The notes under the pieces: generated by a model | The model's database searches: none | The model's input: the letters and a program-made list of their open reading frames with translations, nothing else | Told to the model about the DNA's origin: nothing | Position numbers and translations under genes: made by a program | From: Candidatus Methanomethylicota archaeon | GTDB taxonomy: Archaea; Thermoproteota; Methanomethylicia; Methanomethylicales; Methanomethylicaceae | Direction of reading: 5' to 3' | Assembly (NCBI GenBank): GCA_029887765.1 | Contig: JARXPF010000001.1 | Location: 258,378-322,377, forward strand | DNA: 64,000 nucleotides | In this document: positions 35,456 through 43,884 of the stretch, piece after piece | Numbering within the stretch: position 1 is the stretch's first letter | Layout of the letters: each line of letters starts with the position of its first letter

Positions 35456-36241
35456 GTGATGTATATGATCGATTGGAATGAATTGTGGAAGATTATGAAC
35501 TTAAGGAGGGCTAGAGCCCTAAACATAAAATTTTGGGATCTCGAGGCTGATAATAGTGATGAACTTAATGAACTCATGAAGGATTTAACCAAAAAGCAAA
35601 TCGAAATGTTGGATATAGATTATAATGAAACATTGCTGGAGATAGGTCCTGGATGGGGAAGACTCACAATACCATTGGCTAAGATGGTAAAAGAGATATG
35701 TGTTGTTGAACCATCAAAGAATATGATTGAGAAGTTGCAGAAAAACGCCCAACTCAATGGCCTGAATAATATAAGAATAATCAATAAGAAATGGGAAGAT
35801 GTCGATGATTTGCTCGAATATGATGTAGTTTTGGCTTCTTTCTCACTTCTAATGCTAGATTTGAAGAAGGCATTGGAGAAAATGAACTCTACTGCGAAGA
35901 AGAGAGTCTACATCTTTGCTTCAGCAGATGACTGGATGCCAAGAGGAATTCAGAAGGCTCTGTTCAATGATGACATTAAAATATATAGTGATTATATAAT
36001 AATCTTAAATCTGCTATACAGCATAGGTATAAGAGCCAATGTTCAAATTCTAGATTACGAATATAAGAGATGCTTCAATTCGTTCGAAGAGGCTTTGAGA
36101 GCATTCTCAGACATATACAATTTTTTAAAGCTTGATGAAGACATATTGAGGAATTACCTTAAAAATTCATTAATTGAGATGGCAAATGGCTTCTGCTATA
36201 AGGATCAAAAGAAGGTGGCGCTGATTTGGTGGAGAAAGTAG
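35456..36241 (+). CDS. SAM-dependent methyltransferase inside the ABC importer operon
   Basis: 261-residue class I methyltransferase: motif I LLEIGPGWGRLTIPLA (about 57-72), an acidic VVEPSKNM for the SAM ribose, and VVLASFSLLML. It lies 7 nt after the binding-protein gene and overlaps the permease start, so it is part of the transport unit. Its substrate is unknown; a chelate or corrinoid brought in by the transporter, or a metallophore made for it, are reasonable guesses. Start GTG 35456 or ATG 35459/35465 cannot be separated. Confidence 0.78.
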   Translation: MMYMIDWNELWKIMNLRRARALNIKFWDLEADNSDELNELMKDLTKKQIEMLDIDYNETLLEIGPGWGRLTIPLAKMVKEICVVEPSKNMIEKLQKNAQLNGLNNIRIINKKWEDVDDLLEYDVVLASFSLLMLDLKKALEKMNSTAKKRVYIFASADDWMPRGIQKALFNDDIKIYSDYIIILNLLYSIGIRANVQILDYEYKRCFNSFEEALRAFSDIYNFLKLDEDILRNYLKNSLIEMANGFCYKDQKKVALIWWRK

Positions 36242-37275
36242 ATGAGAGGACGAAGTATAAGGCATTAATATTAAGGAGAATGCTTTTTTCAATAATTTGT
36301 ATATTGTTAATAATATTATTAATAGGCATATCTCTGTCCATCGGGAGTATACAAATACCCCTAGTGGAAGTTTATAGTGTAATATTGAGTAAAATTTTTC
36401 CCCATTATTTTAGTGTAGATTTACTCTCGGAAATCGTGATTTGGCATTTGAGATTTCCCAGAACTATAATGGCAGTATTATGTGGTATGACCCTTGCCAT
36501 CGCCGGATCCAAGACAATGGCCATATTAAGGAATCCATTGGCCACTCCTTATACTTTAGGAATTTCTGCTAGTGCGGGCTTTGGTGCAGCTCTTGCTATT
36601 GTATTCAGTAGAGGACTACTATTTGAAGGAACCTTCCTAATCATAGGTAACGCCTTTCTGCTATCCCTAATACCAATAACTATTATAATTCTCTACTCGA
36701 AAAAACCTAGTGCAAATCCAGAGTCAATCATTCTAATGGGCGTGGCAATAAATTACATATTTAGTGCATGCAATACCCTTCTTCAATTCTTTGCTGAGAG
36801 TGATGCTGTAAAGGCCGTGGTTTTCTGGTTGGTGGGAGATTTAGCAAGAGCATCTTGGTGGCAAATTCCCTATGTTTTTAGTGTATTATTGCTATTGATA
36901 TTAATTAGTATTAGAATGGCGCCAGATATCAGCATAATGAAAATGGGGGATGATCAAGCAAAGGCTCTTGGGGTCAATGTAGAAATGGTTAGAAAAATAT
37001 CACTGATAATGGCTTGTCTCTCCACATCCACAGTAATAAGTTTTACAGGAGCCATTGGCTTTGTTGGTCTTCTATCTACCCATATATGTAGATATATCAT
37101 AGGAGAGGATGAACGTTACCTCATACCCATATCTGGACTCTTTGGTGCAAATTTATTGCTGTTTTCGGACATAATTGCTAGAAGAGTAATAGCGCCTGCA
37201 ATTTTACCTGTGGGAGCCATAACTGCAATAATGGGAGGACCACTTCTGATAATCCTTCTATTAAGAAGAAAGTAG
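36226..37275 (+). CDS. ABC importer permease, FecCD/BtuC family
   Basis: 349 residues with about nine or ten membrane spans. Family sequences are clear: WHLRFPRTIMAVLCGMTLAIAGSKTMAILRNPLATPYTLG, then GALGV-type FVGLLSTHICRY before GLFGANLL. It forms the channel for the chelate and pairs with the divergent ATPase. TTG 36226 overlaps the methyltransferase end by 16 bases. The last gene of the operon; tRNA-Leu follows. Confidence 0.9.
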   Translation: MVEKVDERTKYKALILRRMLFSIICILLIILLIGISLSIGSIQIPLVEVYSVILSKIFPHYFSVDLLSEIVIWHLRFPRTIMAVLCGMTLAIAGSKTMAILRNPLATPYTLGISASAGFGAALAIVFSRGLLFEGTFLIIGNAFLLSLIPITIIILYSKKPSANPESIILMGVAINYIFSACNTLLQFFAESDAVKAVVFWLVGDLARASWWQIPYVFSVLLLLILISIRMAPDISIMKMGDDQAKALGVNVEMVRKISLIMACLSTSTVISFTGAIGFVGLLSTHICRYIIGEDERYLIPISGLFGANLLLFSDIIARRVIAPAILPVGAITAIMGGPLLIILLLRRK

Positions 37276-37310
37276 CAAATTGTAATCTATTGTAAATTGA
37301 CCTAGCCTAA

Positions 37311-37395
37311 TGCGGGGGGTGGGATTTGAACCCACGAAGGCCTACGCCACAAGGTCCTAAGCCTTGCGCCTTTGACCTGACTTGGCGACCCCCGC
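37311..37395 (-). tRNA. tRNA-Leu (TAG)
   Basis: 85-nt class II tRNA on the minus strand: acceptor GCGGGGG with CCCCCGC, anticodon arm with CTTAGGA loop (TAG), long variable arm (GTGGCGTAGGCCTTC), T arm GTGGG-TTCAAAT-CCCAC, discriminator A. CCA is not encoded; no intron. Confidence 0.96.
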
Positions 37396-37443
37396 TTCAT
37401 ATACAAAAAGGAAGAAGAAATTTTATTAACTTTATTTCATAAT

Positions 37444-37878
37444 TTATATATTGTTCTCAGCAGTTCCTTTTATTATTTCATAACTCCATTTTATTTCTGA
37501 AATAGAAGATAGCATAGCAGCAATTGGACAAAGCTTTGACATTGCTAAATTTACAACTCTATCAACAACTTCATCATCTAAATCTCCTTTAAGTTTAAAT
37601 TTTACATAAATTTTATTCAAAATTTTAGGATGTTCCTCTCTAGTAGTTCCTTCTAATTCAGCTTCATAATATATGAGTCCTTGTTTTCTAGCTTTTAACA
37701 TAGCTACAATTTCAAGACCTACACATCCTCCTAAAGCCATTAAGAATAAATCCATAGGAGTTATTCCACTTCCTGTTCCTCCATATTTTTTATGAGCTTC
37801 CATAAGTACTTCATGACCGTAAGAGTCTCTTCCATAAAGTTTTAAATCTCCATTCCAAACCACTGTTGCTTTTGGCAT
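37444..37878 (-). CDS. OsmC/Ohr-like protein
   Basis: 144 residues of the OsmC fold. The two peroxidatic-type cysteines are Cys52 in LGGCVGLE and Cys117 in KLCPIAAM. GTGSGITPMDLFL is a strong family segment. Such proteins reduce organic hydroperoxides with thiols; in anaerobes other thiol roles are possible. Single gene next to tRNA-Leu, start ATG 37878. Confidence 0.87.
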   Translation of the reverse strand: MPKATVVWNGDLKLYGRDSYGHEVLMEAHKKYGGTGSGITPMDLFLMALGGCVGLEIVAMLKARKQGLIYYEAELEGTTREEHPKILNKIYVKFKLKGDLDDEVVDRVVNLAMSKLCPIAAMLSSISEIKWSYEIIKGTAENNI

Positions 37879-37906
37879 AGCTTTGATAATTTAAAAAAAG
37901 TAATAT

Positions 37907-38254
37907 TTAATCTTTTTTCAAATTTATTGGAATTTGATCTTTTAATTTAAATATATGAATTGGAGGATTAAATCTATTATCATATTTGAATGTACCTTCC
38001 TTTCCTACAAGTATATTTTTAATTTCTTCTAATGTAGCTTTTTTACAAAAAGAATCTATTCCACCATGTAAATCAGTATAATCATCATAGAAGAAAGAAT
38101 TTTTAGCTTCAAGTACATCTATAATCTTTGCTTTCCCACTTTCTTCTTCTAATATTTCCATTAGGACCCTTATTTCTCCACTAATATGGGATTTTCTCCA
38201 CATTATATATTCAAATGTTATAATTTCATGAAATACCTCTTCTTTTATTTTCAT
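37907..38254 (-). CDS. Hypothetical protein
   Basis: 115 residues, soluble, mixed alpha/beta, no signal or membrane segment. Notable are the aromatic YIMWRKSH near the N-terminus and FFYDDYTDLHGGIDSFCKKATLEEI in the middle. I recognise no family. It is divergent from the MetV-MetF operon across 50 nt and could be linked to it only by position. Confidence 0.55.
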   Translation of the reverse strand: MKIKEEVFHEIITFEYIMWRKSHISGEIRVLMEILEEESGKAKIIDVLEAKNSFFYDDYTDLHGGIDSFCKKATLEEIKNILVGKEGTFKYDNRFNPPIHIFKLKDQIPINLKKD

Positions 38255-38304
38255 TTTCTACACCACGATAATTATAAATTGAGCTTTTAAATTTACTTTG
38301 TGGG

Positions 38305-38931
38305 TTGATTAAATTGATAATAACAAAACAAAAACCAAATTTATTAAAAAATCTTGAAAAATATAATAAAATATTCATTATTGGTTGTGGAAATTGTGCA
38401 ACTATATGTAAAACAGGTGGTGAAAATGAAGTTAAAGCCTTGGCTGAAAAACTTGGTGATAAAGTTATTGGAAATATTGTAATAGAAAGTCCATGTAATT
38501 TAAAATTTTTAAAAAAAGATCTTAAACCATTTATGTATAGTAATGCAGAAGTTATTGTAGCTTTATGTTGTGGAGTTGGAGTACAGTCTATTGTTGAATT
38601 TACAAATAAAGAAGTTATTCCAGGTTTAGATACATTATTTTTAGGAGAAGTAGGAATAAAGGGAAGATTTTATGAAAGATGTAGAGCTTGTGGAACTTGT
38701 ATATTATATGAAACTGGTGGAATTTGTCCAATTTCAAGATGTGCAAAAAAATTATTAAATGGCCCATGTGGTGGAATGGTAAATGAAAAATGTGAAGTAG
38801 GTAATTATTCTAAGGATTGTGCTTGGATTTTAATTTATAAAAGATTAAAAGAATTAGGAAGAGATTTTGAAAAAATAATAGAAGTTCATAATTGGCAAAA
38901 TAAACCTGGAGAATTAATATTAGGCGATTAA
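38305..38931 (+). CDS. metV: MetV-like partner of methylene-tetrahydrofolate reductase
   Basis: 208 residues rich in cysteines: IGCGNCATIC, ALCCGVGVQ, CRACGTCILYETGGICPISRCAKKLLNGPCGG and EKCEVGNYSKDC. The NGPCGG segment and overall set match MetV (MTHFR C-terminal-like, zinc/iron-sulfur) proteins that accompany MetF in acetogens and some archaea and relay electrons to it. TTG 38305 or 38314 is the start; neither site is decisive. MetF follows one base after the stop. Confidence 0.85.
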   Translation: MIKLIITKQKPNLLKNLEKYNKIFIIGCGNCATICKTGGENEVKALAEKLGDKVIGNIVIESPCNLKFLKKDLKPFMYSNAEVIVALCCGVGVQSIVEFTNKEVIPGLDTLFLGEVGIKGRFYERCRACGTCILYETGGICPISRCAKKLLNGPCGGMVNEKCEVGNYSKDCAWILIYKRLKELGRDFEKIIEVHNWQNKPGELILGD

Positions 38932-38932
38932 A

Positions 38933-39844
38933 ATGAAGAGAATATTTAGTGAATTCATGAAAGCTCTTTATAATAATTCCTTTGTATTTACAACTGAAAT
39001 AGAACCAAAAAAAACTGTTAATCCTGAAGGAATAATTAATTTAGCAAGAAAATTTAAAAATCATGTTATTGCATGTAATATTACAGATAATCCAAGAGCT
39101 CATGCATATATGAATAGTATTATAGCATCATATATAATTCAAAGGGAAGTTGGTCTAGAAACTATATGTCATATGACTGTAAGAGATAGAAATAGATTGG
39201 CTTTAATATCTGATGTACTTGGAGCTTGTGCTTTAGGGATTAAGAATATTTTAACTATAACAGGAGATCATACAACTATGGGGGACAATCCTAATGCCAT
39301 GCCAGTATATGATATAGATTCAACTCAATTTATTTATATGTTGAGAAAAATGGTGGATGAGGGAATTGATCTTGCAGGTAATAAAATAGATGGAGAAGTA
39401 AGAATTCATATAGGAGCTGTTGGAAATCCTAATGCTAATCCATTTGAACCTGAAATTTTAAAAATAAAAAGAAAAATAAATGCAGGTGTAGAGTTTATTC
39501 AAACACAAATTGTCTTTGATGTAGAAAGAGCAAAAAGATTTATAGAAGAACTTAAAGCCCCTCCTCCTTTTATATTAATTGGAATATTTCCATGTAATTC
39601 ATATAGAATGGCAGAGTTTATAGATAAGAAAGTACCAGGAATCTCAGTTCCTAATGAATATAAAGAAGTTCTTAAAAAAGCAAATGAGAATAAAGAAAAA
39701 ATTGATGAAAGTAATATTGAATATTTCTCAGAAATGATAAAAGAGCTTAAAAAAACTACAAGAGCTTCTGGAATTCATATAATGACAATAAAGTATGAAG
39801 ATATTGTTGGTAAGATAATAGATAGTGTTAAAGGAATATGTTAA
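38933..39844 (+). CDS. metF: Methylenetetrahydrofolate reductase
   Basis: 303-residue TIM-barrel flavoprotein reducing methylene- to methyl-tetrahydropterin. Family segments: FTTEIEPKKTVNPEG at the N-terminus with the catalytic glutamate, ICHMTVRDRNRLAL, and NILTITGDHTTMGDN. The tight link to MetV indicates ferredoxin-linked reduction as in the MetFV complex. In an F430-making organism it may stand in for the F420-dependent Mer enzyme (inference). The pterin (folate or methanopterin) cannot be read from sequence. Confidence 0.88.
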   Translation: MKRIFSEFMKALYNNSFVFTTEIEPKKTVNPEGIINLARKFKNHVIACNITDNPRAHAYMNSIIASYIIQREVGLETICHMTVRDRNRLALISDVLGACALGIKNILTITGDHTTMGDNPNAMPVYDIDSTQFIYMLRKMVDEGIDLAGNKIDGEVRIHIGAVGNPNANPFEPEILKIKRKINAGVEFIQTQIVFDVERAKRFIEELKAPPPFILIGIFPCNSYRMAEFIDKKVPGISVPNEYKEVLKKANENKEKIDESNIEYFSEMIKELKKTTRASGIHIMTIKYEDIVGKIIDSVKGIC

Positions 39845-40232
39845 ATTAAGTATTATTTTATAAATATAGTTGTATATACTTATTTATTATTTTGATTTTA
39901 TCATAATATTAAAAACTTTGAATTTGGAAATATTAGAAGAAATTTACTTGTTCTATAACAAAATTTCTCACAACTTCATTGTAATATAGAAGTATAAGCT
40001 TCAAAATCTCCAAAAGCAATTTTTGAAAAAAGTCCTCTTGAATAATTTTATTATCATATAAGAAAGTATTTGAAATCAATGTAAAGTAAATCTTTCCTAA
40101 ATCGCTCAATTAATCTTTCAAACTATTAATTTTTACTTAATAATTTAACTATTAACAAATTTTTATATAGTAAAATGAAAGTAATTCAAATTCAATACCT
40201 TAAAAGGAAGCAAATTATACCCATTTGGTAAG
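39845..40232. other. 388-nt AT-rich spacer
   Basis: No credible gene. On the minus strand two short frames near 39950-40040 read partly protein-like (for example SRGLFSKIAFGDFEAY) but have stops and no starts; at most a decayed remnant. The rest is low-complexity sequence before tRNA-Arg. Confidence 0.3.
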
Positions 40233-40307
40233 CGGGCCCGGTGGGATTTGAACCCACGACCATCGACTTAGGAGGCCGACGCGCTATCCATACTGCGCCA
40301 CGGGCCC
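40233..40307 (-). tRNA. tRNA-Arg (CCT)
   Basis: Full cloverleaf on the minus strand: acceptor GGGCCCG/CGGGCCC, D arm GCGCAGTATGGATAGCGC, anticodon arm TCGGC-CTCCTAA-GTCGA with CCT, T arm GTGGG-TTCAAAT-CCCAC, discriminator G. CCA is not encoded; no intron. Confidence 0.96.
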
Positions 40308-40409
40308 AAATATTTAATCCAAGAATGTTAATAAAAAATTTATTTGAAAGTATTAATTTATATCAATTAAATACATATAAATAAATCCTTATGATAATTT
40401 TGAAATAAT

Positions 40410-41459
40410 ATGGAAAAAAGTTTAAAAGTACATAAAAAAAGAGCTGAGGAAATTCGAAAAATATTAATTAAAAAAAATTTAATTGATTATTCAAGAAAGA
40501 TTATTTCTAATGGTGAATTTGTTTATATTCCAATATTAAGAGAAGTAAATGAAGAAGAATTAAAATCATTAGCTCCAATAGAATTAATAAACATAGAATT
40601 ACCATTATCTAAGAAAAAATTTAAAAATATTATGGAAGCATTGGATGGAATTCTTCCACCATATCTTCTCACCTTAGTACCAAGTTCTTTTGATATTGTA
40701 GGAGATATTGCAATTTTAGAAAAACTTGAGCCTGAATTAATTCCTTATAAAAAAGAAATAGCTGAAGCAATAATGAAAGTTCATACAAATGTAAAAACTG
40801 TATTATTAAAAACTGGAAAAGTTGAAGGAATTTTTAGAATACCAAATTATGAATTAATAGGAGGAATTGAAAAATATAAAACAATTCATAAAGAATATGG
40901 AATAAAATTAAAAGTTGATTTATCTAAAGCATATTATTCTCCTCGTTTAGCAACTGAACATAATAGAGTAGCATTACAAGTTAAAGATGGAGAGATTGTA
41001 ATAGACATGTTTGCAGGAGTGGGGCCATTTTCAATAATGATAGCTCAGAGAGTTAAAGCTAAGATTTATGCCATAGATATAAATCCTAATGCTGTAGAAC
41101 TTATTAAAGAAAATATAAGAATTAATAAATTAAAAGGAGAAATAATACCATTATGTGGAGATGTAAGAAATTTCTCAAATATATTAATGAATATTGCTAA
41201 TAGAGTTATAATGAATCTTCCTGGAGGAGCTATATCATACTTAGATTGTGCTATGAAATTCTTAAAGAAAGAAGGAGGAATAGTTCATTTATATGCTTTT
41301 TCAAAAGAAGAAGATTTTGAAAAATTTAATAATGATTTATCTTTAAAATTAAGTTCATTAACAGAATATTATAAAATATTGAATTTTAAAGAAGTTAGAC
41401 CAGTAGCTCCAAGAGAGTGGCAAATAGTAATAGATTTTTTTGCTAAACCTATTCAATAA
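40410..41459 (+). CDS. trm5: tRNA (guanine-37-N1)-methyltransferase Trm5
   Basis: 349-residue SAM enzyme making m1G37 next to the anticodon. The N-terminal domain (about 1-165) leads to the Rossmann domain with VIDMFAGVGPFSI (SAM loop), AIDINPNAVELI, and the NLPGG motif near residue 270 (VIMNLPGGA) that marks Trm5. Archaeal paralogues that methylate imidazo-precursors of wyosine (Taw21) look alike, so a related wyosine role is possible. The 3' end overlaps the DUF371 gene on the other strand by 11 bases. Confidence 0.88.
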   Translation: MEKSLKVHKKRAEEIRKILIKKNLIDYSRKIISNGEFVYIPILREVNEEELKSLAPIELINIELPLSKKKFKNIMEALDGILPPYLLTLVPSSFDIVGDIAILEKLEPELIPYKKEIAEAIMKVHTNVKTVLLKTGKVEGIFRIPNYELIGGIEKYKTIHKEYGIKLKVDLSKAYYSPRLATEHNRVALQVKDGEIVIDMFAGVGPFSIMIAQRVKAKIYAIDINPNAVELIKENIRINKLKGEIIPLCGDVRNFSNILMNIANRVIMNLPGGAISYLDCAMKFLKKEGGIVHLYAFSKEEDFEKFNNDLSLKLSSLTEYYKILNFKEVRPVAPREWQIVIDFFAKPIQ

Positions 41460-41865
41460 TAAGTGTAATTTTTATTCTTGTATTTGGATTTTTGAGAAGT
41501 TCTACAAATTCTCTATTTAAATCAAAAGCAGCTTTATTTGCATAAATCATAAGTGTTCTATCACATACAAAACTACTTTTTCTAATTACCATATCATTTT
41601 CACTTTTAAAAGATAATTTAGAATGTCCTTTTCCCCAAACTTCTTCATAAATTCCTCCTACTTCAATTATTAATCCTATATTGGCTTTATCATCTTTAGC
41701 TCTTTCTTTAAATTCAATTGGAAGATCTTTTAAAGCTAATTCTGAACGTGTTGCAATTATACAGTCGCCTTTTTTACTTTTAACTTCATGTTTTGTTATT
41801 TCCATAGTAGTTTTATGAAGAGCTGTAATTAAACTATCTCCCCATGCATGAAATGATATTTTCAT
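41449..41865 (-). CDS. DUF371 family protein
   Basis: 138-residue archaeal protein: AWGDSLITALHKTTMEITK at the N-terminus and GDCIIATRSELALKDLP are typical of DUF371. Beta-rich, no membrane segment, function unknown. Divergent from the Pcm gene over 36 nt, so they share a promoter region. Confidence 0.75.
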   Translation of the reverse strand: MKISFHAWGDSLITALHKTTMEITKHEVKSKKGDCIIATRSELALKDLPIEFKERAKDDKANIGLIIEVGGIYEEVWGKGHSKLSFKSENDMVIRKSSFVCDRTLMIYANKAAFDLNREFVELLKNPNTRIKITLIIE

Positions 41866-41901
41866 ATATATTTTTATTAAAGTAATTTAAAAATAAAATT
41901 T

Positions 41902-42621
41902 GTGAGATTCTTGTCTTTTAAGAATAAAAAATCTCTTAAAGAAAAAAGAGAAGAATTAATAAAAAGATTAATAGAGAGAGGAGTTTTAAATAAATCTGAA
42001 GTTATAAAAGCCATGCTTAAAGTTCCTAGAGAAGAATTTGTTTTAGAAAGTCTTAAAGAAGAAGCTTATGTTGATGCTCCTTTACCAACATTAAAAGGTC
42101 AAACTATATCTGCTCCTCATATGGTTGCTATAATGTGTGAACTCCTTGATTTAAATATAGGCCATAAAGTTTTAGAAGTTGGAGCAGGAAGTGGATATCA
42201 TGCTGCAGTTTGTGCTGAAATTGTTGCACCAAGTGACATACCTAGAGAAAAATGGGGGCATGTATATACTATTGAATTATTTAAAGAACTTGTAGAATTT
42301 GCAAGAAATAATTTAAAAAAATGTGGTTATGATGATAGAGTTACTGTAATAGAAGGAGATGGAACTCTTGGTTATCCTGAAGCAGCACCGTATGATAGAA
42401 TTTTAGTAACTGCAGCTGCTCCAAAAATCCCTCCTCCATTAAAAGAACAATTAAAAGACGGGGGTAAATTAGTAATACCAATTGGAGAGGCTTATTCAAT
42501 TCAAGAACTTATTTTAGTAGAAAAAATAGGAAATGAATTCAAAGAATTTAGATGTGGTGGATGTATATTTGTACCTCTTTATGGTAAATATGGATGGGAA
42601 AAATTAGAACCATCTATCTAA
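41902..42621 (+). CDS. pcm: Protein-L-isoaspartate O-methyltransferase
   Basis: 239 residues. Repairs isoaspartyl residues in aged proteins using [21 protein letters not shown] and [20 protein letters not shown] are the family's substrate and SAM motifs; [16 protein letters not shown] is the third. GTG 41902 has no clear ribosome-binding site, so a leaderless message from the TATA-like TATATTTTTATT about 30 nt upstream is likely. Convergent with fen1, overlapping by 18 bases. Confidence 0.92.
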   Translation: MRFLSFKNKKSLKEKREELIKRLIERGVLNKSEVIKAMLKVPREEFVLESLKEEAYVDAPLPTLKGQTISAPHMVAIMCELLDLNIGHKVLEVGAGSGYHAAVCAEIVAPSDIPREKWGHVYTIELFKELVEFARNNLKKCGYDDRVTVIEGDGTLGYPEAAPYDRILVTAAAPKIPPPLKEQLKDGGKLVIPIGEAYSIQELILVEKIGNEFKEFRCGGCIFVPLYGKYGWEKLEPSI

Positions 42622-43626
42622 TCCTAAGCTTTTATCAATCTTTCTAAGCTTTGATAAAGCAGATTCAACTCTTTCAATAGAAAAATCATGTTCATCACAA
42701 AGTATTTGTTTTACTTTATCTTCATTTGGCTTATTCCAAACTAATTTATATTCAAAAGTAACTTTGGGATTTAAGAAAATTTCTCTAATAGCATCAATAT
42801 CTATTGAAGGATCTTTTGGAATTGCTCCTTTTTCTATTGCAAATTTAAGTGAAGAATAGAGTTTTATTATTCTTAAAGCTTTTTTTGGTCCAATTCCTTT
42901 AAATCCATCTGGATTAAAATCAGTGCCTAAAAGTATGGCTATATCTATTAATTGTTCTCTTGTAAGACCATGTTCTTTTAAAGTTTTATCTAAAAATATT
43001 ATCTCTGGTTCTATTTCGATATAAACAGGTTTATTTGGAAGTTTTCTTCTACCAGATATTGTTAAATTTCTTATAAGTCTTGGAGTACCAAAAAGTAAGG
43101 AATCATAATCTTGACTTACAGTAGCCCAAGTATCTCCTTTAATAGTCATAGCTGCAGCTTGAGCTTCTCCTTCAGATGGTGCTTGAACCCATGGAACACC
43201 TAAAGCATCCAAAAGTTTTTTAGAATCTTCAATCATTTCACTTGTAAGTCTAGCAGTAGCTTGAGCTACTTTTCTTGCTGTTTCAAAATCTCCACGTTCA
43301 ATTGCAGCTTTATATTCTTCTTCAGCTTTTTCTTTCAATTCCATTCTTCTTTCAATTTCCTTAAGTTTTAATTCAGGAGGTTTTCCATCAAAAACATATA
43401 CTGGCTTAAGTCCAGCTTCTAAAAAATTTACAGTTCTATAAAAAAGCCCACTTAAATGACTAGTTATTTTACCTTTAGAATCAATTAATGGAGTTCCATC
43501 TGGTTGTCTTATTATAGAAAGAAATTGATAAAGTGCATTATAAGCATCAATAGCTAAAACTTTACCTTTAAGAGATTCCAATGTTATTGTTGTTGGTGTT
43601 ACTAAATCTCTGAGATCTACTCCCAT
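42604..43626 (-). CDS. fen: Flap endonuclease 1
   Basis: 340-residue structure-specific nuclease that removes 5' flaps in replication and repair. The N and I nuclease regions are visible: [48 protein letters not shown] and [20 protein letters not shown] (helix-hairpin-helix). The C-terminal SLGLDRWF is a PCNA-interacting box. Length is normal. One base after the small winged-helix gene. Confidence 0.96.
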   Translation of the reverse strand: MGVDLRDLVTPTTITLESLKGKVLAIDAYNALYQFLSIIRQPDGTPLIDSKGKITSHLSGLFYRTVNFLEAGLKPVYVFDGKPPELKLKEIERRMELKEKAEEEYKAAIERGDFETARKVAQATARLTSEMIEDSKKLLDALGVPWVQAPSEGEAQAAAMTIKGDTWATVSQDYDSLLFGTPRLIRNLTISGRRKLPNKPVYIEIEPEIIFLDKTLKEHGLTREQLIDIAILLGTDFNPDGFKGIGPKKALRIIKLYSSLKFAIEKGAIPKDPSIDIDAIREIFLNPKVTFEYKLVWNKPNEDKVKQILCDEHDFSIERVESALSKLRKIDKSLGLDRWF

Positions 43627-43627
43627 A

Positions 43628-43873
43628 TCATGATTCCTTCTGTTTAATTATAGTTATTAATTTTCCCTTTTTTAAAGAAGACACATTTATTTTCCCAGTC
43701 AACTCTAGCTTCATAAGAACTTTATTAAGAATAGGAAGAGAGATTTCTTTAACCATACTTTTTAGCATTTCAAATAATTCATCATCTTTTAAACTACCTT
43801 CTTTTCTTCTAAGAAGATCTAATATTATTAGATCTAAAGGTTCAGATCTCCAAACTGTATCATTTTCTGACAT
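43628..43873 (-). CDS. Small winged-helix protein between CDC48 and FEN-1
   Basis: 81 residues. The pattern [27 protein letters not shown] followed by [30 protein letters not shown] is a compact winged helix with a C-terminal wing. It sits 11 nt after the CDC48 gene and one base before fen, inside that operon. Function is not known; DNA binding is possible. Confidence 0.7.
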   Translation of the reverse strand: MSENDTVWRSEPLDLIILDLLRRKEGSLKDDELFEMLKSMVKEISLPILNKVLMKLELTGKINVSSLKKGKLITIIKQKES

Positions 43874-43884
43874 TTAAATTCACT

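Noticed and set aside
39950-40040. Short minus-strand coding-like text in the spacer before tRNA-Arg
   Set aside because: Stops in all frames, no start codon, and too short to assign; may be chance in AT-rich sequence.
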